The notes beneath the pieces were generated by a model. It saw nothing but the letters and a program-made list of their open reading frames with translations, ran no database searches and was not told the origin of the DNA. Shown piece by piece: positions 9,099 through 16,023 of a DNA stretch of 47,334 bases. Source of the DNA: an uncultured Candidatus Melainabacteria bacterium (GTDB taxonomy: Bacteria; Cyanobacteriota; Vampirovibrionia; Gastranaerophilales; Gastranaerophilaceae); the NCBI GenBank assembly GCA_945910425.1, contig CAMDYM010000009.1, positions 1 through 47,334 of the forward strand. Direction: 5' to 3'. The position numbers and the translations under genes are program-made. How positions within the stretch are numbered: the first letter of the stretch is position 1; every line of letters begins with the position of its first letter.

Positions 9099-9599
9099 TT
9101 ATATAGCTTTTTCAAGTTTAAGCAGTTTGATTTTTTTGTCAATTCCTCCCGCATAACCTGTGAGGTTTCCGTTTGAACCGATTACTCTGTGGCATGGAAT
9201 TATTATTGAAATGGGGTTATGACCGACAGCACCACCGACGGCTTGAGCGGACATCTTCTTTAATCCTTTTTGTTTGGCAATCTCTTGGGCAATTTCTCCG
9301 TAGGTTGTTGTTTTGCCGTATGGAATTTTACAAAGAATTTCCCAGACATTTTTTTGAAATTCGCTGCCTTGAGGAGATAGCGGAATTTCTGTAATTTTTG
9401 GCTGTTTCCCTGAAAAATATTTATCCAACCAACTTTTGGTATTAATAAAAATCGGAAGATTATCGTTTGTAGTCATTTCTGATTTTATGGAGCTTAAAAA
9501 ATATTTTTGACCTTCAATCCATAATCCGATTAAGTTTTCACACTCACTTGCCATGGTTATTTTGCCTAACGGTGAGTTATAAGTTGATTTGTATAGCAT
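9099..9599 (-). CDS. ogt: Methylated-DNA--protein-cysteine S-methyltransferase
   Basis: Suicide DNA repair protein that moves an alkyl group from O6-alkylguanine to its own cysteine. 166 residues with an N-terminal YNSPLGKITMA strand and the C-terminal helix-turn-helix plus active site IPCHRVIGSNG, where C136 is the acceptor; TGYAGG follows. The first Met is needed to keep the N-terminal strand. No Shine-Dalgarno box is visible; a TATAAT lies 8 bases upstream, so the message might be leaderless or translated with the prepilin gene that ends 20 bases before it. ogt and adaT names are both used for this type. Confidence 0.93.
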   Translation of the reverse strand: MLYKSTYNSPLGKITMASECENLIGLWIEGQKYFLSSIKSEMTTNDNLPIFINTKSWLDKYFSGKQPKITEIPLSPQGSEFQKNVWEILCKIPYGKTTTYGEIAQEIAKQKGLKKMSAQAVGGAVGHNPISIIIPCHRVIGSNGNLTGYAGGIDKKIKLLKLEKAI

Positions 9600-9619
9600 A
9601 TTTTTATTATACTGAAAAA

Positions 9620-10357
9620 TTATTTAATCGGGTAGCCTGAGGGGATGTTCCAGCCGTTTTGGTAAATCCAAGCCGCGCAATACATTCCTGAACCTGTAGC
9701 GGAGCAATCGTTTTTGATTGCATTGTGACCTTTATTGGCGCCGTATGGTGTAATTGAATCGGCTTGCTCGTTTCTTACTAAGAAAAATACGTCATGTCCG
9801 AATTTGTTAGGCTTTTCTGAGCCGTTTATGTCAATAATAATAATTTTGTCGTTATCTGCTGCGACTCCGGATATTGGTGAAAATCCAAATACATATAAAA
9901 TACCGTCCATTGAAATAAATGGTGTTCTATCATTGTTAAATGGAGAATTGTAACTTCCGTTAGGGGTTCCGTTAAGGTAACTCCAAATATTGGGAGATTT
10001 CATATTGTAGCCGCATCTGTCTTCGTTGGTGCAAATTTTCATGACTTTCATATAAGGGCTGAAATATTTTTTGACAAATTCTTCTTTAGGTAATGTTTTG
10101 TCCCAGGTTTCAAGTTCTCCGTTCTCGCTTTCTGATAGTTTTATTGCCTGATTTATTGTCGATACTGCCTTTTTTAACTTGCTTTCGATAACTCTTTTTT
10201 TATGTGCCGTCATTAAGTTTGGGATAGTCATTGCTGCAACCACCCCGATAATTCCGAGAGTGATTAATACCTCAGCTAACGTAAATCCTGCTTTAGCGAT
10301 AGACTGTGGTAAATTTATGTGCGTAGCACTTTCTGCAAACGTAAAACCTTTTTTCAT
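9620..10357 (-). CDS. Type IV prepilin-like protein with doubled leader motif
   Basis: Prepilin or pseudopilin: residues 24-44 carry the cleavage site G24|FTLAE and the hydrophobic helix VLITLGIIGVVAAMTIP, with Glu at +5. Before it, residues 4-9 read GFTFAE, a second copy of the cleavage motif but without a hydrophobic helix after it. The 245-residue protein has a soluble domain with IDINGSEKPNKFGHDVFF, and a C-terminal Cys pair (C, 8 residues, C, then AAW). The same two signatures occur in the prepilins at 17896 and 35943. An AGGAG box precedes the ATG. It is divergent from a small HTH-like gene and preceded by a promoter and two palindromes. The exact pilus or secretion role is unknown. Confidence 0.85.
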   Translation of the reverse strand: MKKGFTFAESATHINLPQSIAKAGFTLAEVLITLGIIGVVAAMTIPNLMTAHKKRVIESKLKKAVSTINQAIKLSESENGELETWDKTLPKEEFVKKYFSPYMKVMKICTNEDRCGYNMKSPNIWSYLNGTPNGSYNSPFNNDRTPFISMDGILYVFGFSPISGVAADNDKIIIIDINGSEKPNKFGHDVFFLVRNEQADSITPYGANKGHNAIKNDCSATGSGMYCAAWIYQNGWNIPSGYPIK

Positions 10358-10381
10358 ATTTTCTCCTGTATTTAATAATAT

Positions 10382-10416
10382 ATTGAACTATTCATATAAA
10401 TATTGAATAATTCAAT
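10382..10416 (-). promoter_or_regulatory. Two palindromic operators downstream of the prepilin promoter
   Basis: ATTGAATAATTCAAT at 10402-10416 is a perfect 7-bp inverted repeat around one base. ATTGAACTATTCAT at 10382-10395 is an imperfect second copy. Both lie between the -10 box and the prepilin start, where a bound repressor would block transcription. The HTH-like protein at 10467 is the obvious candidate binder; this is inference. Confidence 0.55.
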
Positions 10417-10419
10417 AAA

Positions 10420-10448
10420 ATAATACAAGTTATTTATTTCATTGTCAA
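10420..10448 (-). promoter_or_regulatory. Sigma70-type promoter for the prepilin gene
   Basis: Reading leftward, TTGACA (10448-10443), a 17-base spacer, then TATTAT (10425-10420). This is a near-consensus promoter. The first operator starts 3 bases after the -10 box. Confidence 0.7.
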
Positions 10449-10466
10449 TAATATATACTTTAAATT

Positions 10467-10694
10467 ATGGATATAACTAATTGGAATAACGATGAAATAA
10501 TGCGTCTTGTAATGGCAAAAGGGCATGTTACGCAAAAGATGCTTTTAGAAAACTTAAAGAAACCGGACGGAGAGGCAATTCCTCAAAGTACATTTTCGTG
10601 TAAAATCCGCAGAAATGCATTGAAACTTGATGAGTTTCAGAAGATTTGCCAAATTTTGGGTTATTCCATTAAACTTGAACGTCTTGAAAAGTAA
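10467..10694 (+). CDS. Small putative HTH DNA-binding protein
   Basis: 75-residue protein with a layout like a Cro/XRE-type domain: VTQKMLLENL, then PQSTFSCKIRRN as a possible recognition helix, then LDEFQKICQILGYSIKLE. It may repress the divergent prepilin gene and itself through the palindromes at 10382-10416. No Shine-Dalgarno box is seen; a TATACT 7 bases before the ATG would give a leaderless or nearly leaderless message. Its stop codon directly abuts the stop codon of the convergent gene at 10695. The DNA-binding call rests on residue pattern only. Confidence 0.6.
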   Translation: MDITNWNNDEIMRLVMAKGHVTQKMLLENLKKPDGEAIPQSTFSCKIRRNALKLDEFQKICQILGYSIKLERLEK

Positions 10695-11219
10695 TTATTT
10701 GACTGCACCCCAGGCTTTAACATCTCCGCGCTCGTAGCGGATAAGATAATATGAGCCTGAAGGAATATATTCAACAGATGCTTCCTGATAAATATCCTGT
10801 TCTTCATTAACAGGCGGTAAGCCTGTTCTGGCTCGTTTTTGGTTGGTCTTTTCTATTTCGCGTTTTTCTTTTTTCTCTTTTTTTAAAGATTTTTTATCAC
10901 GCACAACTTCATATTGTGACATGTCTATTTCAACTTTGAAAACAGGAATAATTGCGATTGCTTTTTTTGATTGAATTAAAATTAAAAAATCCTTCTCATC
11001 AGACAGAGCTAATTCGTAATGCCCAGGCGGGATTATAACTCCGTTTTCGTTTGCAATTTCATCAACCAAAGTTAAGGTCGGATAAGAAGATTCTCTTAAT
11101 GAGTATTTGTAAAAAGATTGTGTTCCGTCGGTTAAACCTGCTGTGTATTGCGGTTCTACAGGATATGCTCTGGTTTCAGAGTGCATCATTATATTATCGA
11201 CAAAAGCACCTTCAAGCAT
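10695..11219 (-). CDS. Unknown protein translated just after rnpA
   Basis: I do not recognise this 174-residue protein. The frame can be extended upstream to 11279 inside rnpA, but the ATG at 11219 has a GGAAAG box and lies 1 base after the rnpA stop codon, implying coupled translation. It has no signal peptide or membrane span. The first 110 residues alternate strands and loops (YPTLTLVDEIANENGVIIPPGHYELAL is such a stretch, split here as YPTLTLVDEI and IIPPGHYELAL). Then comes a very basic/acidic helix (KKSLKKEKKEKREIEKTNQK), then a C-terminal IPSGSYYLIRYERGDVKAWG. In many bacteria yidD or yidC occupies this place; this is neither. Confidence 0.7.
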   Translation of the reverse strand: MLEGAFVDNIMMHSETRAYPVEPQYTAGLTDGTQSFYKYSLRESSYPTLTLVDEIANENGVIIPPGHYELALSDEKDFLILIQSKKAIAIIPVFKVEIDMSQYEVVRDKKSLKKEKKEKREIEKTNQKRARTGLPPVNEEQDIYQEASVEYIPSGSYYLIRYERGDVKAWGAVK

Positions 11220-11220
11220 T

Positions 11221-11574
11221 TTAAATTCTTTCCAGTATTTTTTTGATACTACATTTGATTTCGGTAAAATCCTTGTCAAGTGCTCTATCTGAGCCTACAA
11301 AAACTAAAGACATATATTTTTGTGAATCTCCAAGATTTTTTTCTTTTAAAAGCAGCCTGTAGCTTTCTCTCATAAGCCTTTTGAGTCTGTTACGTTTTAC
11401 TGCGCGTTTGTGAACTTTTTTACTGACTACAAATCCGACTTTTGTCGGTAAATCATTTTCTTTTTTTAAAATCCCCGCAAACAAAGTTACTCCACCCGAA
11501 TGGGAGGAGTTTTTAACTTTATATGTAGCTTTAAAAGCTGATTTCTTTTTTAAGCGATATTGCTTTGGAAGCAT
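11221..11574 (-). CDS. rnpA: Ribonuclease P protein component
   Basis: Basic protein that binds the RNase P RNA and helps it cut tRNA 5' leaders. 117 residues, starting MLPKQYRLKKKSAF, with the family signature VHKRAVKRNRLKRLMRESYR (RNR motif) and a following LVFVGSDRA strand. Length fits the family. It lies downstream of rpmH, the usual order, but the two are separated by 80 bases containing two palindromes. Confidence 0.96.
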   Translation of the reverse strand: MLPKQYRLKKKSAFKATYKVKNSSHSGGVTLFAGILKKENDLPTKVGFVVSKKVHKRAVKRNRLKRLMRESYRLLLKEKNLGDSQKYMSLVFVGSDRALDKDFTEIKCSIKKILERI

Positions 11575-11594
11575 TCTATCTCCTGCTTATTTTT

Positions 11595-11620
11595 GTCATT
11601 CTGAACTTGATTCAGAATCT
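11595..11620. repeat. Dispersed palindromic repeat fragment
   Basis: The stretch contains TTCTGAA and TTCAGAA (11599-11605 and 11611-11617) around a 5-base loop, within a GTCATTCTGAACTTGATTC-type sequence. I have seen very similar short repeats dispersed in many bacterial genomes. It lies in the rpmH-rnpA gap. Confidence 0.5.
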
Positions 11621-11624
11621 ATTT

Positions 11625-11656
11625 AACTTGATTTCGGCTATAGCCGAAATTAAGTT
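11625..11656. repeat. 32-bp near-perfect palindrome at the rpmH stop codon
   Basis: Two 16-base arms with one mismatch, meeting at CGGCTA|TAGCCG, overlap the end of rpmH. No T run follows on either side, so it is not a classic terminator. It could be an RNA processing or stabilising hairpin between rpmH and rnpA, or a small mobile palindrome. Confidence 0.6.
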
Positions 11657-11807
11657 AAGCTCTGTTTTTAGCAGTGATAGCAACTTTATGACGACCGCGA
11701 GCTCTGCGTCTGTTGATAACTTCACGTCCGCCCGGTGTTGCCATTCTTGCTCTGAAACCGCTTACATTTTGTCTTTTTCTTTTTGTTCCTTCTAGTGTAC
11801 GTCTCAT
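11655..11807 (-). CDS. rpmH: 50S ribosomal protein L34
   Basis: Fifty-residue ribosomal protein, too short for a 60-residue ORF cut-off. The ATG at 11807 starts [20 protein letters not shown], followed by [20 protein letters not shown] and [10 protein letters not shown]. The [19 protein letters not shown] core is the L34 signature. First gene of the rpmH-rnpA unit; its own promoter lies in the gap to proC. Confidence 0.97.
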   Translation of the reverse strand: MRRTLEGTKRKRQNVSGFRARMATPGGREVINRRRARGRHKVAITAKNRA

Positions 11808-11848
11808 TTTTTTATTTCCTTTTACTATTTATTTGTCGTATAATTCAA

Positions 11849-11877
11849 ATGTTATAGTAAACAAATTAATTAGTCAA
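11849..11877 (-). promoter_or_regulatory. Probable rpmH promoter
   Basis: Leftward TTGACT (11877-11872), 17-base spacer, TAACAT (11854-11849). It lies in the divergent gap between rpmH and proC. Confidence 0.5.
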
Positions 11878-11905
11878 CAAATAAGAAGGGAATTGGTTAA
11901 ATATT

Positions 11906-12712
11906 ATGAAGAAAAATATAGGTTTTATAGGATGCGGTAAAATGGCAAGTGCTATTATTAGCGGTGTAAAGAACTCTTCTATCGGAGAAAATTTTGATAT
12001 TATCGGGTCTGAAATCAGTGAAGAGGTTGCAAAATCTGCTTCTCAAAGACTCGGGATAAAGGTTTTGGCTGATAATAAAGAACTAGTGAAGGGAAAAGAT
12101 ATTGTATTTATTGCGACGAAACCGAATAGTGTAGTCGAAGTTCTGGAAGGTATAAAATCCGATTTAAATCCTGAAACATTGGTTGTATCAATAGCAGCAG
12201 GTGTTTTAACGGAAAAAATCTCAAAAGTTATTCCAAATAACAGGATAATAAGGATTATGCCAAACACTCCGGCACTTGTAAAACTTGGGATGTTTGGAGT
12301 TTGTAAAGGTGCAAACGCTACAGATGAAGATTTACGATTAATCGAGGGTTTATTATCTTCTATCGGCAAATGTGTTACGGTTGAAGAATCTCAGATTGAT
12401 ATAGTGACGGCAATTTCAGGTTCAGGACCTGCATTTTTCTATCAGGTAATAGAAGATATGGCTCGCGCGGGTGAAAAATTAGGTTTGGATTACGAAAAAT
12501 CCTTAACTCTTGCCGCCCAAACGGCGTTAGGTTCAGCTCAAATGGTGTTTAACAGAGGGGAAACAACTGTTCAAACGCTTATTGATAACGTGGCAACCAA
12601 AGGCGGCTGCACTTTTGTTGGAATTTGTGAGATGAAAGACGGTCATTCTGATGAGTTATTTTATAATGTAATAGATAAAACAACTCAAAAAGCTCACGCA
12701 CTGGGAAAGTAA
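11906..12712 (+). CDS. proC: Pyrroline-5-carboxylate reductase
   Basis: Last step of proline synthesis: NAD(P)H-dependent reduction of 1-pyrroline-5-carboxylate. 268 residues: Rossmann motif GFIGCGKMASAI at 6-17, ATKPNSVVEVL, MPNTPALV, the active-site SGSGPAFFY, and the dimer-domain block ending VATKGGCT, where most relatives have TSPGGTT. Length is normal. A purine-rich AGAAGGGAATTGG lies before the ATG. Monocistronic; a REP hairpin follows 11 bases after the stop. Confidence 0.95.
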   Translation: MKKNIGFIGCGKMASAIISGVKNSSIGENFDIIGSEISEEVAKSASQRLGIKVLADNKELVKGKDIVFIATKPNSVVEVLEGIKSDLNPETLVVSIAAGVLTEKISKVIPNNRIIRIMPNTPALVKLGMFGVCKGANATDEDLRLIEGLLSSIGKCVTVEESQIDIVTAISGSGPAFFYQVIEDMARAGEKLGLDYEKSLTLAAQTALGSAQMVFNRGETTVQTLIDNVATKGGCTFVGICEMKDGHSDELFYNVIDKTTQKAHALGK

Positions 12713-12723
12713 TGCTGGCTGTC

Positions 12724-12747
12724 GTTGGGGTAGAAACCCCAACCTAC
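12724..12747 (-). repeat. REP element (GTAG + hairpin)
   Basis: On the minus strand it reads GTAG, arm GTTGGGG, loop TTTCTA, arm CCCCAAC. It is identical to the copy at 33270-33293 and to the copy inside the transposase at 33574. It sits between the convergent proC and macB-like genes. Confidence 0.85.
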
Positions 12748-12767
12748 ATAACTTATTTCCCTTTCTC

Positions 12768-13997
12768 CTATTCATATCTTAGTGCGTCAATCGGGTTGAG
12801 CAGTGATGCTTTATATGCAGGGTAATACCCGAAGCCTATTCCGATTGCGGCTGAAAATCCTAAAGATAGTAGGATTGAGGATGTTGTTATCGCGATATTC
12901 ATCCCTCCGAATTTTTGCATCAGTAAGGCTCCGCCTATTCCTATCCCAACTCCTATCAGTCCGCCGACCATTGACAGTAAAAACGATTCAATCAGAAATT
13001 GTATACGAATATCTGAAGCTTTCGCGCCTATTGCCATACGGATGCCTATTTCTTTTGTGCGTTCCGTTACCGATACAAGCATTATGTTCATAATTCCTAT
13101 TCCGCCCACAATTAGTGAAACTCCTGCAATTGCACCTAACAAAAGCGACATTGTTTTGGTGGTTGATTTGATTGTTTCCTGCATTTCGGCTAAATTTCTT
13201 ATTTCAAAATCGTTATCTTGAGTTTTTCCTATATTATGGCGTTGTTTTAGAAGTTCTGTTATATCTTCTTGTGCGATATTTATAACTTCATCATTTTGGG
13301 CCTTGACGGCAATCATATTAACAGTTCCCGGGAAATCTGTTCCGAAAACTTTTCTTTGTGCGGTTGTAATCGGGATAAACACCATATCGTCCTGGTCTTG
13401 ACCCATTCCGCTTGAACCTTTTGTTTTAAGAAGTCCGACAACTTTAAAGGGAATATTTCCTATTCGGATTGTTTTTCCTATCGGGTCAACGTCGCCGAAT
13501 AGTTCGGTTGACACGGTTTGACCTATTATTGCAACTTTGGTGCTGTTTTTGTTGTCTTCGGGGAGAAATCCTCTTCCTGATTCAATTTCGTAATTTCTTA
13601 TCATAAAATAAGGCATTGTTGTTCCGCCAACGGTTGTTGACCAGTTTTGGTTTCCGTAAGTTAATTGTTTGCCTTCGGAAGAATAAGGGGCAAGCGCAAG
13701 TATTCCTCGGCATTTTGATTCGATTGCCGCAGCATCTTTTAATGTCAATGTCGGGCGGGTGCCTGAACCCATTCTGACTCCGCCTGATTTAGCTGATGCT
13801 GAGCGTATCATAAGTAGGTTACTGCCCATTGATTCCATATCTTTTGCAATCTTTTTGCTTGCGCCGGAACCGACCGCAAGCATTATGATTACTGCGCTTA
13901 CCCCGATTATTATGCCTAAACTTGTCAGGATTGAGCGCATTTTGTTTATTCTTAATGACACTGTTGCCATTTTTATTATTGATTTTAAATCTAGCAT
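12768..13997 (-). CDS. MacB-like ABC transporter permease
   Basis: Inner membrane permease of a mechanotransducing (MacB/FtsX-type) exporter. The frame opens at 14057 inside the ATPase gene, but the ATG at 13997 has a strong AGAAGGG box and gives MLDLKSIIKMATVSLRINKM, a typical MacB start. 409 residues with one N-terminal span (LTSLGIIIGVSAVIIMLAVG), a large periplasmic domain (about 50-280) and three C-terminal spans containing SVTERTKEIGIRMAIGAK. The nucleotide-binding domain is a separate gene here, unlike E. coli MacB. Last gene of a four-gene operon; the substrate (peptide, macrolide or envelope compound) is unknown. Confidence 0.9.
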   Translation of the reverse strand: MLDLKSIIKMATVSLRINKMRSILTSLGIIIGVSAVIIMLAVGSGASKKIAKDMESMGSNLLMIRSASAKSGGVRMGSGTRPTLTLKDAAAIESKCRGILALAPYSSEGKQLTYGNQNWSTTVGGTTMPYFMIRNYEIESGRGFLPEDNKNSTKVAIIGQTVSTELFGDVDPIGKTIRIGNIPFKVVGLLKTKGSSGMGQDQDDMVFIPITTAQRKVFGTDFPGTVNMIAVKAQNDEVINIAQEDITELLKQRHNIGKTQDNDFEIRNLAEMQETIKSTTKTMSLLLGAIAGVSLIVGGIGIMNIMLVSVTERTKEIGIRMAIGAKASDIRIQFLIESFLLSMVGGLIGVGIGIGGALLMQKFGGMNIAITTSSILLSLGFSAAIGIGFGYYPAYKASLLNPIDALRYE

Positions 13998-14026
13998 ATT
14001 TACCCTTCTTTCCAGTGTGGGGAATT

Positions 14027-14743
14027 TTATGTTTCTCTGTTGCGGTGAGAAAGCCATTTGTCTTTTGGTTCATCAAGAACGATATTTCCGTCTTTGAACT
14101 TTAATACCCGTTTTGTGTATTCTGCGATATCGGGTTCGTGGGTTACAAGAACGATTGTTTTACCCATTTCTTCGTTTAACCTGACAAAAAATTCCATAAC
14201 TTCAATACTTGTTCTTGTGTCAAGGTTTCCTGTCGGTTCATCGGCTAAAATCAGCGGAGCATCGTTAACAATTGCTCGGGCGATTGCAACACGCTGCTGT
14301 TGACCGCCTGACATTTGATTTGGCATATGGTCTTCTCTGTTTTTTAGTCCGACAATATTTAGAGCCCATTTAGCCCGTTCAATCCGTTCTTCTTCGGGAA
14401 TTCCTTTATAAATCATTGGAAGACAAACATTATCAAGCGCGGAGGTTCTTGATATAAGATTAAAACCTTGAAAAATAAACCCGATTTTTTCGCATCTGAC
14501 CATTGCAAGCCTGTTATTATCAAGGTTAAGCATATCAACACCATCAAGATAATAACTGCCTGAAGTCGGTTTATCAAGGGTTCCGAGCATATTCATACAG
14601 GTTGATTTGCCTGAACCTGATGTTCCCATTATCGCAACAAATTCACCTTGTTTTATGCTGAAAGATACATCGTTTAATGCGTTAAACGAGTCGTCGCCTG
14701 TTTGGTATGTTTTTATTGCATGTTTTACTTCAATTAAATCCAT
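14027..14743 (-). CDS. ABC transporter ATP-binding protein (MacB/LolD type)
   Basis: ATPase that powers the adjacent MacB-like permease. 238 residues: Walker A GTSGSGKST near 40, Q-loop FIFQGFNLI, signature MSGGQQQRVAIARAI, Walker B LILADEPTGNLD, and H-loop VTHEPD. These are all intact. The short C-terminal extension past GNIVLDEP is small. The stop codon is 29 bases before the permease start. The MacA-like adaptor gene ends 79 bases upstream. Confidence 0.94.
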   Translation of the reverse strand: MDLIEVKHAIKTYQTGDDSFNALNDVSFSIKQGEFVAIMGTSGSGKSTCMNMLGTLDKPTSGSYYLDGVDMLNLDNNRLAMVRCEKIGFIFQGFNLISRTSALDNVCLPMIYKGIPEEERIERAKWALNIVGLKNREDHMPNQMSGGQQQRVAIARAIVNDAPLILADEPTGNLDTRTSIEVMEFFVRLNEEMGKTIVLVTHEPDIAEYTKRVLKFKDGNIVLDEPKDKWLSHRNRET

Positions 14744-14822
14744 AGTTATAATTCTGTTTCTTTAGTAAGCTTAAAACGGTCAATTATTTGCTGATTTTAT
14801 TGGTTTTATTTGTCCAAAATGA

Positions 14823-16022
14823 TTATCTAAACATTCCGGGAGGTCCGCCTCGACGATTGTTTGAAGGCTTACTGTTATTTTTGTTTTTCCCGCCTGATGA
14901 ACCGATTATAACATCATCTCCGACTTTTAGGCTGTCTGATATTATTTCAACGTTTGAATCATCGCTTGAACCTTGTTTGATATCGATTCTTGACGGTTTT
15001 CCTTTTGCTAAAATCCAAACTCCCTGATTTTTATATTTCTGTCCGTTTGTTTCAGGTGAAAATTTTAGCGCAATACTTGGAGCACACAGAACATTTTCAC
15101 TGCGTTTTGTTATTATTGAAACATTGGCGGTCATCCCCGGTTTCAATTTTAAGTCTTCGTTGCTTACACTGACAATTACAGTGTAAGTTACTACATTTGA
15201 TGTTGTTGTGGAATCAAGTCTAACTTGTGTGACTTTCCCGTAAAACGTGCTGTCGGGATACCCATCAAGGGTGTATTCAACCTCTTGCCCTTCTTTAACT
15301 TGTCCGATATCGGCTTCTGATACGTTAACTTCAATTTGCATTTTTGTTAAATCCTGGGCTATTTTGAATAACTCAGGAGCTTGGAAGCTTGCTGCAACCG
15401 GCTGTCCGACGTCAATATCACGGGAAATTATTGTACCGTCAACGGGAGCAATGATTTTTGTATAGCCAAGGTTTGTCATTGCAGTTTTGTATGTTGCTCT
15501 GGCTTGCGCGATTGAGGCACGTTGAGCGCCTATTGCGGCTTTTTGGGCAAGGTAATCGCTTTCTGCCTGATCAAGTTCACTTCTTGCAATAAAGTTTTTT
15601 GCATAAAGGTTTTTGTAACGGTTGTAAGTTTTTTCTGCCATAACAAGCTGTGCGTTTAGTTTTGCAAGGTTTGCTTGTGCGTTGTTTATTTGTGCTTTAT
15701 TTTGGTCTACTGCTGCCTGAAAGTTTGCAGGGTCAATTTGAGCTAACAACTGACCTTTTTTGACTTCTGAATTGAAATCAACATAAATTTCTTTCATCAA
15801 ACCTGAAACCGTTGAACCTACACTTACAATGTTGACGGGATTGATTGTTCCCGATGCTTCTACAACATCTGTTATCGTACATTGGGTAAGCTTTTCTGTT
15901 TGGTAGGTAACTTTATTGGCATTTAAATTTGCACAAAATCCTGCACCTAAGACAAGTGCTATTGTAATAGGAATTATTATACGTTTTTTTAAGTATTTTT
16001 GTTTAATAGTTTGTATATCCAT
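14823..16022 (-). CDS. MacA-like periplasmic adaptor protein
   Basis: Membrane fusion protein linking the MacB-like permease to TolC. 399 residues: an N-terminal anchor (IIIPITIALVLGAGFC), split biotinyl-lipoyl halves (VSVGSTVSGLMKEIYVDFNS and APVDGTIISRDIDVGQPV), a coiled-coil hairpin of about 95 residues between them, a beta-barrel region, and a Gly/Arg/Pro-rich end RRGGPPGMFR that is common in MacA-type adaptors. It starts 1 base after the tolC-like stop, so the pair is almost certainly co-translated. Confidence 0.92.
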   Translation of the reverse strand: MDIQTIKQKYLKKRIIIPITIALVLGAGFCANLNANKVTYQTEKLTQCTITDVVEASGTINPVNIVSVGSTVSGLMKEIYVDFNSEVKKGQLLAQIDPANFQAAVDQNKAQINNAQANLAKLNAQLVMAEKTYNRYKNLYAKNFIARSELDQAESDYLAQKAAIGAQRASIAQARATYKTAMTNLGYTKIIAPVDGTIISRDIDVGQPVAASFQAPELFKIAQDLTKMQIEVNVSEADIGQVKEGQEVEYTLDGYPDSTFYGKVTQVRLDSTTTSNVVTYTVIVSVSNEDLKLKPGMTANVSIITKRSENVLCAPSIALKFSPETNGQKYKNQGVWILAKGKPSRIDIKQGSSDDSNVEIISDSLKVGDDVIIGSSGGKNKNNSKPSNNRRGGPPGMFR

Positions 16023-16023
16023 G

